Source: an uncultured bacterium (GTDB taxonomy: Bacteria > Patescibacteriota > Gracilibacteria > Absconditabacterales > Absconditicoccaceae). From it: a stretch of 64,000 nt of DNA. The notes beneath the pieces are model-generated. The model did no database searches. It had not been told where the DNA came from and worked only from the letters and a program-made list of their open reading frames with translations. Both the position numbers and the translations under genes were made by a program. Below, piece by piece: positions 21,600 through 33,139 of the stretch (position 1 is the first letter of the stretch; each line of letters starts with the position of its first letter). Where the stretch lies: contig CAMVNA010000005.1 of NCBI GenBank assembly GCA_947168725.1, forward strand, positions 1 to 64,000, written 5' to 3'.

Positions 21600-23577
21600 C
21601 TAATTTATCCATTTCAGATTTTTCATCTGATGTTAAATCAGACAGTGTACTGCTATGATTCTCGGCTCAATTGTTATTTCAATTATTATTTCAGGTTTCG
21701 TTTCAGTTATTGTTTCGATTATTATATCAATCTTCTCCTCAATTATTATCTCAATTCTCATTTCATCTTCAATTGGCAACAACTCACCCATAAGTCACTC
21801 AATAATTCTCTGGTAAAAATACTTTAGCCTTTACTCACTCAATTACGTCTTCTTTATCGGCATATAATGCTGCAGTAAAACATATAACTAAATCATCAGT
21901 ATTGTGTATAGTGTAATAAAAATCTTTCAAATCGTTATAATTTTCTTCTAAATGTTTTTTCATATTGCCGATATGTAAATGCGTTAATTCCCTCTTTTTA
22001 TCTTCCGTAATTTTTGATACATCAACTGATATTTTCTCTTGTTGTTTTCAGTTAACTGTAATAACTTCTTTTTTTAAATAGTCATTTCATAATGTTTGCT
22101 GTACTACAGAAACAGGAATCTGATTTATATCAATATTTTTTGCCATCGTATCACGCAAATAATCTCATTTAGTTGAAGATGTTTTATCCAAATCTGTAAG
22201 AGCAAAATCTGCTAAAGCTGAAGAACAAGAATTACCATCTGTGATTGATACATCACTTCATTTTCAAGCTAATTTTTGGTATTCTTGAAAAATTTTGGAT
22301 ATATTTTCGTTTTTTTCATCTGTAAGATTTAATTTATCCAAACGCCATTTCTTCACCATTCATTCTAATCATCATGTAACTCATATTAATTTACACACAA
22401 AATCTATAATTCTATACCAGAAACCCCTATTCTCTACCGGTTTATTAATCTCTCATATCAAATCTATTCCAATAATTTTTGTAACTGAATTCAGCGCATT
22501 GGCTCAATCTAGCAACCCATTAGCAACCTTCTGTAATCACGCAGATGCACCAAAAAATTTATCATGTTTATCCAACATTTTTACAATTAATGCTGTAGTT
22601 TTTGGACTATTAACAACCTGTATATTTCAAATCTGACTTAAAATATTTTGTCTTTCCTGTAATGAGATTCAAAATTCGAAAGTCTGATTTTCATCTACTT
22701 TAAATATATTATTATCTATCAAATTGTAAGGTGAAAAACCCTCACTAGCAAAAACTCCATCATTTAAATAATTTTTAAATTCGAGTGGGCTAGCCAAAAC
22801 TGCAGATTTTTCGGGTTTATTTAAAACTCAATTATGAACCGACAGATAATCTAATGCATTCATCCATTGGCTAAATTTATTAAACGATCATTTCGTTTTT
22901 TTAGCAAAATCTCACACTCAAGTGATTAAATTATTAAGACTATTCCAAGAAATCTTATTCATTCATTGTAACATATTAGTGTTTGTTTCATTTCACTGGT
23001 CTCTGAGCATCTCCATCATACTCCACTCAAACGCAGGAGCTATTGTATTATTTATAACTTTGTCATTTTTTTCAGAATTTCATAATTTGTTTTTTAAGAA
23101 AAGAGTTACTCATTTGCGAATTTGAGAAAAAATATATTCAAGCTTTGCTTCTGCCGTCTCTCATTGGAGATTTGCAAATTTTTTTGGATTTGAAGAAATA
23201 ACAGTTAATAATCTATTATAAGTTTCAGAATCTTTTATAAGTTCGTATGTGGTTGGGGTTTGATTTTTCTCCCCCAATAATTCTATGGTTTTTCATTGAA
23301 CATATTGCCTTACTTGTTTATATTGTTCTAATCTGTCTTTTAATGATTGCAATGCTTCATCTTGTAATGAAGAAAGTTTATCTATTTGTTCTTCCATGTT
23401 TGCCAAATCTTTTTCCATTTTTTGAATTTCTACTTCTTTTTCTTGTTTCTTAGTTTGATCTGTTTCTGTTTGTATCTCTGATTTGAGCGTTCCTAGTTTT
23501 TTTTGTAATTCAGAAAAATCGTTTTTAATTTGGTTCTCTAATTCAGTTCTTTGTGTTTGAGCTTGTGATGTAGGCAT
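21592..23577 (-). CDS. Large coiled-coil protein with Gly/Asn linker, possibly frameshifted into an SLT tail
   Basis: 661 residues from ATG at 23577 (a TTG one codon earlier is less likely). Residues 5-95 are a Gln/Glu/Lys coiled coil. A long helical region without clear membrane spans follows, then a folded part with CSSALADFALTD. A TGA-rich Gly/Asn linker (about residues 595-640) precedes MDKLVW and TAG. There is no signal peptide. The linker before an SLT tail (next frame) suggests a cell-wall-acting protein whose last domain is now out of frame, or reached by frameshifting. Family not recognised. Confidence 0.65.
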
Positions 23578-23689
23578 CAATGAAGATTATGTTCGTATAA
23601 AATCCATCATAATTATACTTAAATTGTCTAAAAAATGCAAAAAAAACTGACCGAAATCAGCTTTTTTATCTTATATATATGCTTTGAAA

Positions 23690-24634
<945 letters not shown>

Positions 24635-24768
24635 ATTTGAAAACTTTAAAAATTTAAATCTGAATGAAATATATAATAAAAATTTATAAATTCTAGTCAT
24701 TTTTCTATTTGAATTTTATTGGTTCTTCTTTATAATTATTCATCAGTATAATTTAACCTTTTATTGAT

Positions 24769-25164
24769 ATGAAAAAAGTAATTCACTCTCCTGCCGAAAT
24801 GCATCAATTATGAATCGAACTTTCTAAATCAGAATCTACTCTTTTTTTAGTTGGAAATTTATGAAGCGGAAAGACTACATTCACAAAATGATTTGCTGAG
24901 TGACTTTGAATTGATTCTAAAAAAGTTCAATCCCCAACTTATACTTATGTGAATGTATATGATGAAAAATTATTACACATCGACATGTATAGACTGGAAA
25001 CTTTTGAAGATTTGATAGAAAAATGAATTATGGACTTAATTAATGAGTATGAATATATTTTGATAGAATGGCCTAAATGGACTGAGAAATTAAATCTTGG
25101 ATGAACTAAAACTCTTACGATAACAAAAACTGGAGACGAAGAAAGGGAGATAGAACTTTTATAA
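24769..25164 (+). CDS. tsaE: tRNA threonylcarbamoyladenosine biosynthesis ATPase TsaE
   Basis: 131 residues. P-loop VGNLGSGKTTFTKGFAEGLG (two TGA glycines), then SPTYTYVNVY, HIDMYRL and ILIEWPKWTE match TsaE, which works with TsaD and TsaB to make t6A on ANN-decoding tRNAs. It begins the run of closely spaced genes on this strand (14 bp to the next). Confidence 0.94.
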
Positions 25165-25178
25165 TAGACAAAACAAAC

Positions 25179-26276
25179 ATGCAAATACTAATCACTTGCC
25201 CTTTCTGATGTGCGTCATTATTAACCAAAGAACTAAAAAGGCTGAGCTTACCACTGATTGAAAGTCATCCAACCGCAGTTCTGAGTGAGTGAACATGGAA
25301 AGATATCTATCGCATCAATTTACGATCAAGAATAGCAAATAAAGTTTATGCTGTAATGTGAGAAGACAAAATCACAAATTTTGACCAGCTTTTTGATTTT
25401 GTTTTATCGTTAAATTGGAATAGTTTGTTTGTTCAAACTACTCAATTTTCATTACATGCATCATGCAAAAATTCTCAAATAATGTCAGAAAAATCTCTCG
25501 TTTCAGTGGCACATAAAGCCATTCTGACTTCTTTAAATGTTTTGGAAGATACAAAAACCGATCCAGAGAAATCGCAGGAAGTTTTCCTTTTCATGTCATG
25601 AAATAATCTAAAAGTCTGTATAAATACCTCATGAGCATCACTGCATCAACGCTGATGGAGAACTCAGACTGGACCGGCACCTTTAAAAGAGAATTTAGCA
25701 GCTACGATTATTCTGCTTTCATGATGGAAATTCAATAAACCATTGATTGACCCATTCTGCGGTTCTGGAACTATCGCAATTGAAGCTGCTCTACTTGCCA
25801 GAAATATCGCTCCATGAAAACATAGAAAATTCGCTTTTCAGCAATTCAAAAATTTTGATTTTAATACATGGAATGAAATCCTTTTAGATGCAAAAAATTC
25901 TGAATTTAACAACAATTATCAAATAGTTGCTCGTGATATAGATGAAAAAGTTTTAGGATATGCAAAGATTAATGCTGAAAATGCATGAGTAAGCGACTGC
26001 ATCAGTTTTGAGCATCAAGATTTTCAGTCAGGTTTAATGCTTTTTGAATGAGATTTTTGGCTAATCACCAACCCACCATATTGAAAAAGGCTGAATGCAA
26101 ATGATGATTTAGCTCCACTTTACGAAAAATTAGCTGATTATCTGAAAGAATGTTATGGATGAGTAATTTCATCTTATCCGTGAATGTGAAAACTATTCAG
26201 TTCAAAGCATTTCTCGCACAAGCAGTTGTATAATTGAGCTGATGAAGTTGATTTTTATTGGAAGAAACCTGTGTAA
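25179..26276 (+). CDS. 23S rRNA guanine-N2 methyltransferase, RlmL-like (THUMP + MTase)
   Basis: 365 residues. The N-terminal half (residues 1-165) fits a ferredoxin-like/THUMP RNA-binding region. The C-terminal half is a class I SAM methyltransferase with [14 protein letters not shown] (SAM loop), [13 protein letters not shown], and the catalytic NPPYGKR (Gly is TGA). This matches the RlmL-type N-terminal enzyme that makes m2G in 23S rRNA, without the second RlmK domain. Target position is inferred from the family. Confidence 0.88.
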
Positions 26277-26349
26277 TTATTATATAACACCTTGTATTTT
26301 TTTGAAAGTTAAATATAAAAAATTGTTTATCATTTTTAATAAAGCAAAC

Positions 26350-26970
26350 ATGAAGAAAAAAACAATTATATTATGTATAATTATTCTAATAATCATTGGC
26401 ATTATAATTTTATTAATAACAAAATATAACAAATTAGCAACAAATAAACAAGTTTTAGGAATAGATGGGAACGATTTATTAACAGAAAATCAAGATTTAA
26501 ATGTTGAGAACGAAGCCTTAGAAACGGAGTATAACAAGTTAAAAAAAGAGAACCAAAATTTAAAAACAGAAAATCAAAACTTAAAAGCAGAAAACCAAGA
26601 TTTAGAATTAAAATATAAAAATGAACATTGTAAATATGAAACTGACTTATATATAAATCGTATTTTAGATGAAGACTTAGATAAGCAACCTTTTTCTGAA
26701 TGATACAAATGGAATCATCATATAGATTGATGATATGCTACTAACTTATGACACTGTATTGTTTATCAATCATATGATGATGGTAAAGATTTACGTGATA
26801 ATAGATATAGAAGAACGATTTATTATAAAATAGAAGATAGGGATAGTGATATAATTATTTTTGATTGTAATTATACGGAATGAGATGGTTCAGAATGAAA
26901 AGAATGAGCTTGTAATCGGGAATCCTATGATAAAAAATTAAAAGAAATTTGAGTTTATGATAGAAAATAA
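26350..26970 (+). CDS. Membrane-anchored coiled-coil protein
   Basis: 206 residues. One N-terminal membrane helix (residues 5-28) precedes a coiled coil with heptad-spaced repeats of ENQNLK (about residues 55-90). A C-terminal globular part is rich in Asp, Tyr and TGA-coded glycine. ATG at 26350 was preferred over the earlier one at 26242, which lies inside the methyltransferase gene. It resembles short division- or envelope-associated anchors only in layout; function unknown. Its stop lies 26 bp before the chosen start of the next gene. Confidence 0.68.
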
Positions 26971-26995
26971 TAAAATTTTAATAGTTTGTTATTTA

Positions 26996-27592
26996 ATGGA
27001 CTTCCCTTACGAAATAATCTACAAAAATACTCGTAATGCTTATGCTAGAATCAATCGTGATGGTATAGTAGTTTTTACTATTCCGACTAGACTCAAAAAT
27101 AACGAAAAATTCTTAACTGAATTTTTGGGCAGAGGTGAAAAATTATACCAAAGATATTCCAAAAAAGAAAAACTAAAGTCCACTACAGATGAGGAACTTC
27201 TTATTTTTTGAGAACATCTTTCTCGGTCAGATTTTTTTGATAATGATAAAAGTTATTCCAATACTACCAAAGAAAAAAAGCTGAAAGAAATTCTTTTGGA
27301 ATATTCCAAAGAATGGGTGGATAAATTTTCATATCAATTATGAGAACCATATAAATCTCTTGCCATTAGAAAAATGAGAGCTCGCCGATGACAGTGCTCA
27401 TCCAAACAAGATATCGTTTTAAATTTACAGCTCGTTCATTTGCCACAGAAATATATTCAATATGTAGCTGCTCATGAATGTGCTCATTTAGTCCAGAAGA
27501 ATCATTCAGATAAATTTTGGAAAGTGGTTGAAAGTTTATATCCAAAATACAAAGAAGTCAGAAAAGAAATGAGAAAATTTATTTTAGAGTAA
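26996..27592 (+). CDS. YgjP-like M48 metallopeptidase domain protein
   Basis: 198 residues of the YgjP/DUF45 (SprT-like) family. The N-terminus is MDFPYEIIYKNTRNAYARI, RIPT-like basic segments follow, then KMRARRGQCSSK and AAHECAHL (zinc HExxH form, HECAH) with downstream HSDKFW. All are standard family marks. I chose ATG at 26996; an in-frame ATG at 26957 would overlap the previous gene. Biochemical role in this family is unsettled (protease or nucleotide pyrophosphatase have been proposed). Confidence 0.87.
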
Positions 27593-27648
27593 CTTGATAT
27601 TAAATTCAGAATTATTAATAATCTTTTTGTTTTTATTCAACTAATACT

Positions 27649-28257
27649 ATGCGCAAAATTATCCTAGCATCAAATAATCAACATAAGATAAAAGAATTTA
27701 GAGAAATTTTTTTTGATGCTGAAATTCTGTCATTAAACGATATTTGATTTCATAACGATATAATTGAAGATTGAAAAACTTTTTTAGATAATGCTCTGAT
27801 AAAATGTAATACTGTTCGTAAATTCTTAATAGAAAAATGAATAGATGCTAATATTATTGCTGATGATAGTTGATTGTGTGTTAATGTTTTAGATTGAGAA
27901 CCATGAATACATAGTGCTAGGTACGCATGATGACATTGAGATGATGCTGCTAATAGAAAAAAGTTATTAAATGAATTAAAATGAAAATCTGATAGATCCG
28001 CTTACTTTAACTGTACAATTGTGGAAACATTTCCAAATGGAGAATATATTTTCAGTGAATGAAAAACTTATTGAACAATATTAGAAGAAGAAATATGAGA
28101 TAAATCTTTTTGATATGATTGTTTATTCTTTTCTGACGATTTGCATAAATCTTTCTGAGAAGCTACAGCCGAAGAAAAAAATAGCGTTTCACATAGATGA
28201 AGGGCTATTGCTATTTTAATTAATAAAGAAAAAAACAATGGGTGAGACAATAAGTAA
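27649..28257 (+). CDS. rdgB: XTP/dITP diphosphatase (RdgB/HAM1)
   Basis: 202 residues. The N-terminal KIILASNNQHKIKEF, EDGKTFLDNALIK, ADDSGLCV, PGIHSARYAGG and the C-terminal SHRGRAI show the Ham1/RdgB family, which clears non-canonical purine nucleotides (ITP, XTP). It overlaps the next gene by 20 bp, implying co-transcription. Confidence 0.95.
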
Positions 28258-29308
28258 TCTATGATTCAGATGTGTACTAACTCTATTTTGCACATGAATG
28301 TTTTTTTATGTAATACGAAGATTTTTTGTAATTTATCGTAATAATTCAAAAGTCACTCCTCTGATTATTGCTATAATTTTAGCATGTTTTGTGGTTTTAA
28401 TATTCATGTATCAAGGTAACAATAAAATTTTAGGCACATTGTCTACCATTAGTTCTTGGATTTTTGTACTATGATTTTTACTTATGATTATATTATTAAT
28501 CGAAAATATTATTTCTGTTTGGTATAAAATAAATCCACGAATTATTATATGAACTATCGTTTTGATTTTATGATTGTGAGCTTATTTTGCACTACATACC
28601 AAAATAACAAATCTGAATATTCAAACAAATAAGATTCAAAAAAATACAAAGATTTTGCTTGTAAGTGATATTCATGCTGAAGATGTTACACAAACATTTC
28701 ACATAGATAAAATTAAAAAAGCTATCGAAAATGAAAATCCCGATTTTGTAATCATTGCATGAGATCTAATGAATAGGCCCAATACCAATTATACAAGCTA
28801 CTTTTCAGAATTAAAATCTGAAAAATTTCCACCAATTTATGCTGTTATGGGAAATCACGATGTGATGTGAAATACTGAAATTGTGAAAGATATCCCAAAC
28901 AAATCTAGTATAAATTTTTTAAATAATGAAAGTATTGAGATTAATTGAATTCAATTAATTTGAATTATTGATAAAAGTTTATGGTGAAATCTGAATATAA
29001 ACGAAATTATGGATTGAGTTGATTTAAACAATGATTCAGATTTATTTTCTATCTTAGTTACTCATCAACCGATTTGATTAGAAAAATTAAAAAATTATCC
29101 TATCGATTTAGAAGTTGCATGACATACCCATCGTGGACAATTTTATTGAATGCGTAAAGTGGTAGAATGGATGAATGATTATGCATATTGAGAATATAAA
29201 CTATGAAATAGAATTGCGTACGTAACTGAATGAATATGAACATGGTGATTACCATTCAGACTTTGAACTCAAAGTGAAATGGTGATAATAAATTTAATAA
29301 AGAAATAA
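28238..29308 (+). CDS. Membrane-anchored metallophosphoesterase (YkuE/YaeI type)
   Basis: 356 residues. Four hydrophobic helices occupy about residues 1-125. A calcineurin-like phosphoesterase domain follows with the ordered motifs LVSDIHAED, IAGDLMNR, VMGNHD, THQPIGL and AGHTHRGQ, all metal ligands present. This membrane-plus-phosphatase layout is typical of YkuE/YaeI proteins, some of which act on lipid pyrophosphates such as UDP-diacylglucosamine. Substrate here is unknown. The start overlaps rdgB. Confidence 0.92.
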
Positions 29309-29310
29309 CT

Positions 29311-30021
29311 ATGTATCAAGAAATTGTTGAAGATTTAGAGAAACTAAAAAATCCTGATAAAGCTAAAATTTTATCCAGGTTTTTTAAAACCTGAAAATGA
29401 GAATATGGAGAATGAGATAAATTTTTATGAATACCTGTTCCACAGCAAAGAATTGTTGCAAAAAAATATTTTGAGAAATGCAATCTGAATGATATAGAAA
29501 AATTATTAAAATCCCCGTATCATGAAATTCGTTTAACAGCTCTCCTAATTCTATGCTATAAATATGAATCTGTAATAAAGAAAAAGTTATACGATGAACA
29601 AAAAAAGATTATATATTTTTACTTATCACATTTGGAGTATTGTAATAATTGGGATTTAGTAGATTTAGTTTGCTATAAAATTTTGTGAAACTATCTTTTG
29701 GATAAAGATAGACAAATATTGTACGAATTAGCTAACGATAAAAATATGTGGAAACAAAGAGTTGCAATTGTCTCAACCATGACTTTTGTAAAAAAATGAG
29801 AATTTGATGATACTTTGAAAATTTCTGAAATGCTATTGAATCATAAACACGATTTAATTCACAAAGCTGTATGATGGCTACTAAGAGAAGTTTGAAAAAA
29901 AGATGAAAGAGTCTTAAAAGATTTCCTGGATAAATATTCTAGCAAGATGCCAAGAACTATGCTCAGATATGCTATTGAAAAATTAGATGAAAATGAAAGA
30001 AAATACTATTTAAGTAAATAA
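29311..30021 (+). CDS. DNA alkylation repair glycosylase, AlkD family
   Basis: 236 residues of HEAT-like helical repeats. FFKTGKGEYGEGDKFLGIPVP near residue 30, then HEIRLTALLIL, NWDLVDLVCYKI and WKQRVAIVSTM are diagnostic of AlkD, a DNA glycosylase for bulky alkylated bases. The last part (VGWLLREVGKKDERVL and MPRTMLRYAIEKL) is complete. It starts 3 bp after the phosphoesterase and ends the run at a terminator. Confidence 0.93.
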
Positions 30022-30024
30022 AAA

Positions 30025-30056
30025 AATCGGAGCAAATACACTCCGATTCTTAGTTT
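30025..30056 (+). terminator. Terminator of the tsaE-to-AlkD run
   Basis: AATCGGAG at 30025 pairs with CTCCGATT at 30041, followed by a weak T tract. It lies between converging genes. Confidence 0.75.
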
Positions 30057-30073
30057 TGGATTAATTCTTTTTG

Positions 30074-30580
30074 CTAGAATACTAGCCATGCACCGTAACT
30101 CTCGTGGAACAGTTTAGCAAACTCTTGTGTAATTCTCACAGCTTGCCTTGCAGTTCTAATAAGTTTTTTTCTCTCAAGAAACGAAGCGATTTCATCAAAA
30201 TCTTGTTCGTCAAACTCCACTTTGGGATTTGTGTGCCTACTCTTGTGACATATACATTTGAAAACGTCGTCCTTGAAAAGATGATTCACTGAGGATAATC
30301 TTTTGGATCTCTTCGACTCTTCTTTTAGTAATGCCCAAATAAAAAGGCTTCCCTTAGATGATGGAATGATTTTTGATTTTTCTGTTTCTCGAACTTGAGT
30401 GCTCTGAGAGTCTTCCATGAAAGCTTTATAGGCTTCCTCTGCCTCTTTACTCTCAAAGAAAGGTTGGCTGATAACATCAACCGATTCTACATCTTGTTCT
30501 AATCTCAACTTCCCCCACAGCTCAAGTGGGTTCAATTCAGAAAACAACACTTCCGCTTTTGGTTTTTCTTTTTTTTTCAT
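30074..30580 (-). CDS. Hypothetical soluble protein, TGA-free cassette gene
   Basis: 168 residues from ATG to TAG. It is highly charged with no membrane segment. A Cys/His cluster, CICHKSRH, sits near residue 110, followed by a helical C-terminus ending AKLFHESYGAWLVF. None of its glycines is TGA, and codons such as CTC, AAG and GAG are commoner than in neighbours. It is a single gene with its own TTGACA-type promoter. No recognisable family; the Cys/His cluster could bind metal, but that is a guess. Confidence 0.7.
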   Translation of the reverse strand: MKKKEKPKAEVLFSELNPLELWGKLRLEQDVESVDVISQPFFESKEAEEAYKAFMEDSQSTQVRETEKSKIIPSSKGSLFIWALLKEESKRSKRLSSVNHLFKDDVFKCICHKSRHTNPKVEFDEQDFDEIASFLERKKLIRTARQAVRITQEFAKLFHESYGAWLVF

Positions 30581-30610
30581 AACAACATTTTATTGGTTTG
30601 CAGTTTGTAT

Positions 30611-30638
30611 AAATTATTGATTTAATATAAAATGTCAA
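30611..30638 (-). promoter_or_regulatory. TTGACA promoter of the 30.1-kb cassette
   Basis: On the minus strand TTGACA (30638-30633) is followed by TTTTATATT and an AT-rich -10 region (TAATTT or TTATAC). TTGACATTTTATAT is the same core seen before the gene at 58530. Confidence 0.5.
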
Positions 30639-30794
30639 TCTGCTTTTAGTTAATTACACAAAAAACATTTTACAAGTATAATATCTTTTATTTTTAAGAC
30701 CAGTTCTTTTAACTTGTTTTTTATATAAAAAAATATATATATTCACTTGTTATTGATAATTTTTTATCTTTTTTATTTATTTGTGTGCAATTTC

Positions 30795-33005
30795 ATGAAA
30801 TCGTTTTGGAACACTCGTAGAAAGGTTTATGGAGCTATAATTTTTCTTTCTGCTTTTATTGTATTTTTCGTTTGACGGACATTCAATAGCGAAAAGATGA
30901 GTAGACAACTTTCTTTCACGTGAAATGCTATTACTAATTTTAGGAAATGATTGGATATCTCTGGAGGTACTAGGCTTACATATAGAATAGCTTATGATAC
31001 ATATGAACAAACTTATTCTGGAAATACTGCAGAATTAGCAGCTGTTAAATCCACAGTTGAGAACATAATTACTAAAAATATTGATAGTAGGATTTCAAAA
31101 TTATGAGTTAGTGATTATAAGTCATTCACTCAACAATTAGACAATGAAACTCAAATTGTAGTAGAAATATGATGAGTTGCAGATCTTGATCAGGCTAAAG
31201 AATTAATAGGTAAAACCGTTGAGCTTGAGTTTAAATTACCTAATGAAAAAGAATGAACAGACGCTGAGAAAGCTGAAAGAACTACCATCGCTAAAAATTT
31301 ATACAGTGATTTACTAGATAATACTGATAAATTTGAAGCCATTGCATGATCTAGACAATCAGAAAATATTGTTTATAACAAGTACAACAAAGTTACACTT
31401 TCACAACTGCCAAATATATATCAAGATAACGTTTCAGTATTAAATGAGACTCAAGAATGAAAAATTTCTCCATTAATGGAATGAGAATATTATTCTTATC
31501 AATATCAAGATGAAAGTGGAAATGTTCAAAACATAGACATGAATGGTTACACATTTTTCCATATGATATCTAAGGAGAAATGATCTAGAAGTGGCGTTTC
31601 TTTGAGTGATATTCTGGAGGTTGCTACCAGTTTATGAGCAACATATGATGAAAAGTTTAACTTAGTTAAAGATTGAACTGATATTAATTCTGGATCGTAT
31701 AATGTAGAATGAACTGTTTTAAAGTATAATAACGGTGAAGTTTATCCAAATGAAGAGGCTTATGATGTAAGAATTCTCGCTATGATTCCTGATACAACTA
31801 CAGAGACTGAGGCTAATCAAGCCGCTTTTGATAATGAAGTTAATTCTGCTAAAGATGCTCTTCTCGCCGACAATGATGCTGAAATCGCAGAAGCATCACC
31901 TGTTCACGAATGAATTATCTCAAATACAGAATTAAAAACTGCAATTCCTTCTTTTGATGCTAACAATACTGATGCTGTCCAGACTTATGAAACTGAATGA
32001 ATAACATATTTAGTTGTACTAAAAGATAGAAAATCACCAACTGATCATTGGTATAATTTTGCTACTGTAAATTGAGTAAATAAAGAAGAGTTTAATAAAG
32101 CATTGGAATCTCAAACATTCTATACATTAGAAGAGGTGTTTGTTCAAGATAAATTAGCTTGGGTAAATGCTCAATCTTCAGACTGAAAACTATTAAACGG
32201 AGCCAATTTCAAATATGCTTCAGTTAGTACATCTCAGCTTGGAGAACCTGTAGTTCTAATTAGCTTTGATGATATGTGAAAGGCTATTTTCTGTGATATT
32301 ACAGAAAATAACATTGGAAAACAAATGGCAATTTTCATCTGAGGAGAACTAATTACTAGTCCAGTTATTCAGGCTAAAATATGTGATGGTTCTGCTCAAA
32401 TTGATGGAAATTTCACTGCCGAATCAGCAAAAGAGCTTACTAATCAATTAAATGATTGAGCATTGCCTGCACCATTAGTTTTGATGCAAGAAGAAAAAGT
32501 AAGTCCAACTCTTTGAGAAAATGCTTTCAATTGAGCATTACTTGCTATGGGTATTGGATTCCTCGCTATATGGTTATATATGTCATTCATTTATGGTTGG
32601 AAAAAATGATTAGTTAGTCTAATTTCTCTAAGTGTTTATACAATGGTATTATTTGCTATTGTGAAAATTATAGACTATGCATTATCATTGAGTTGAATTG
32701 CTGCTATTATTCTTTCTATTTGAATGGCTGTGGATGCCAATGTGCTTATCTTTGAAAGAATGAGAGAAGAAAAAGAAAATAAAAAATCAGATAGTGAAGC
32801 AATTAACATAGCTTACGATAGAAGTTGGAATGCAATCCGTGATGGACAGATTTCAACATGAATGATTGGATTATTACTTATGCTTATGTGAATCAATATG
32901 TTCAAATGATTTGGAACTATGTTAGTTATTTGAGTATTATTGACATTATTAATCAATGCTCCTGTCATTAAAGAATTATTACATATCTTCTACAGAAAGA
33001 AGTAA
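30795..33005 (+). CDS. secD: Protein translocase subunit SecD
   Basis: 736 residues of the RND-type SecD subunit that uses the proton gradient to help preproteins leave SecYEG. It has one N-terminal helix, then GLDISGGTRLTYRI (the family's D1 motif). A large periplasmic part includes a long Asp/Glu/Ala-rich insertion (about residues 330-440) not usual in SecD. The C-terminal membrane domain has GMAVDANVLIFERMREE and IRDGQISTGMIGLLLM. SecF does not follow: a terminator is next, and PBP1A begins afterwards. Confidence 0.93.
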
Positions 33006-33024
33006 TTATAATAATTTAAATATT

Positions 33025-33051
33025 AGCTGGTCGAAAGATCAGCTTTTTTTA
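33025..33051 (+). terminator. Terminator of secD
   Basis: AGCTGGTC, a GAAA tetraloop and GATCAGCT (one G-T pair) are followed by seven T residues. Confidence 0.9.
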
Positions 33052-33139
33052 TTATAAAATCATTTGTTTTTATCACGTGAATAAATAATATGAATTTGTT
33101 CAGAAATGCTCTGATTTATTTTTTATACAATGATTAATT

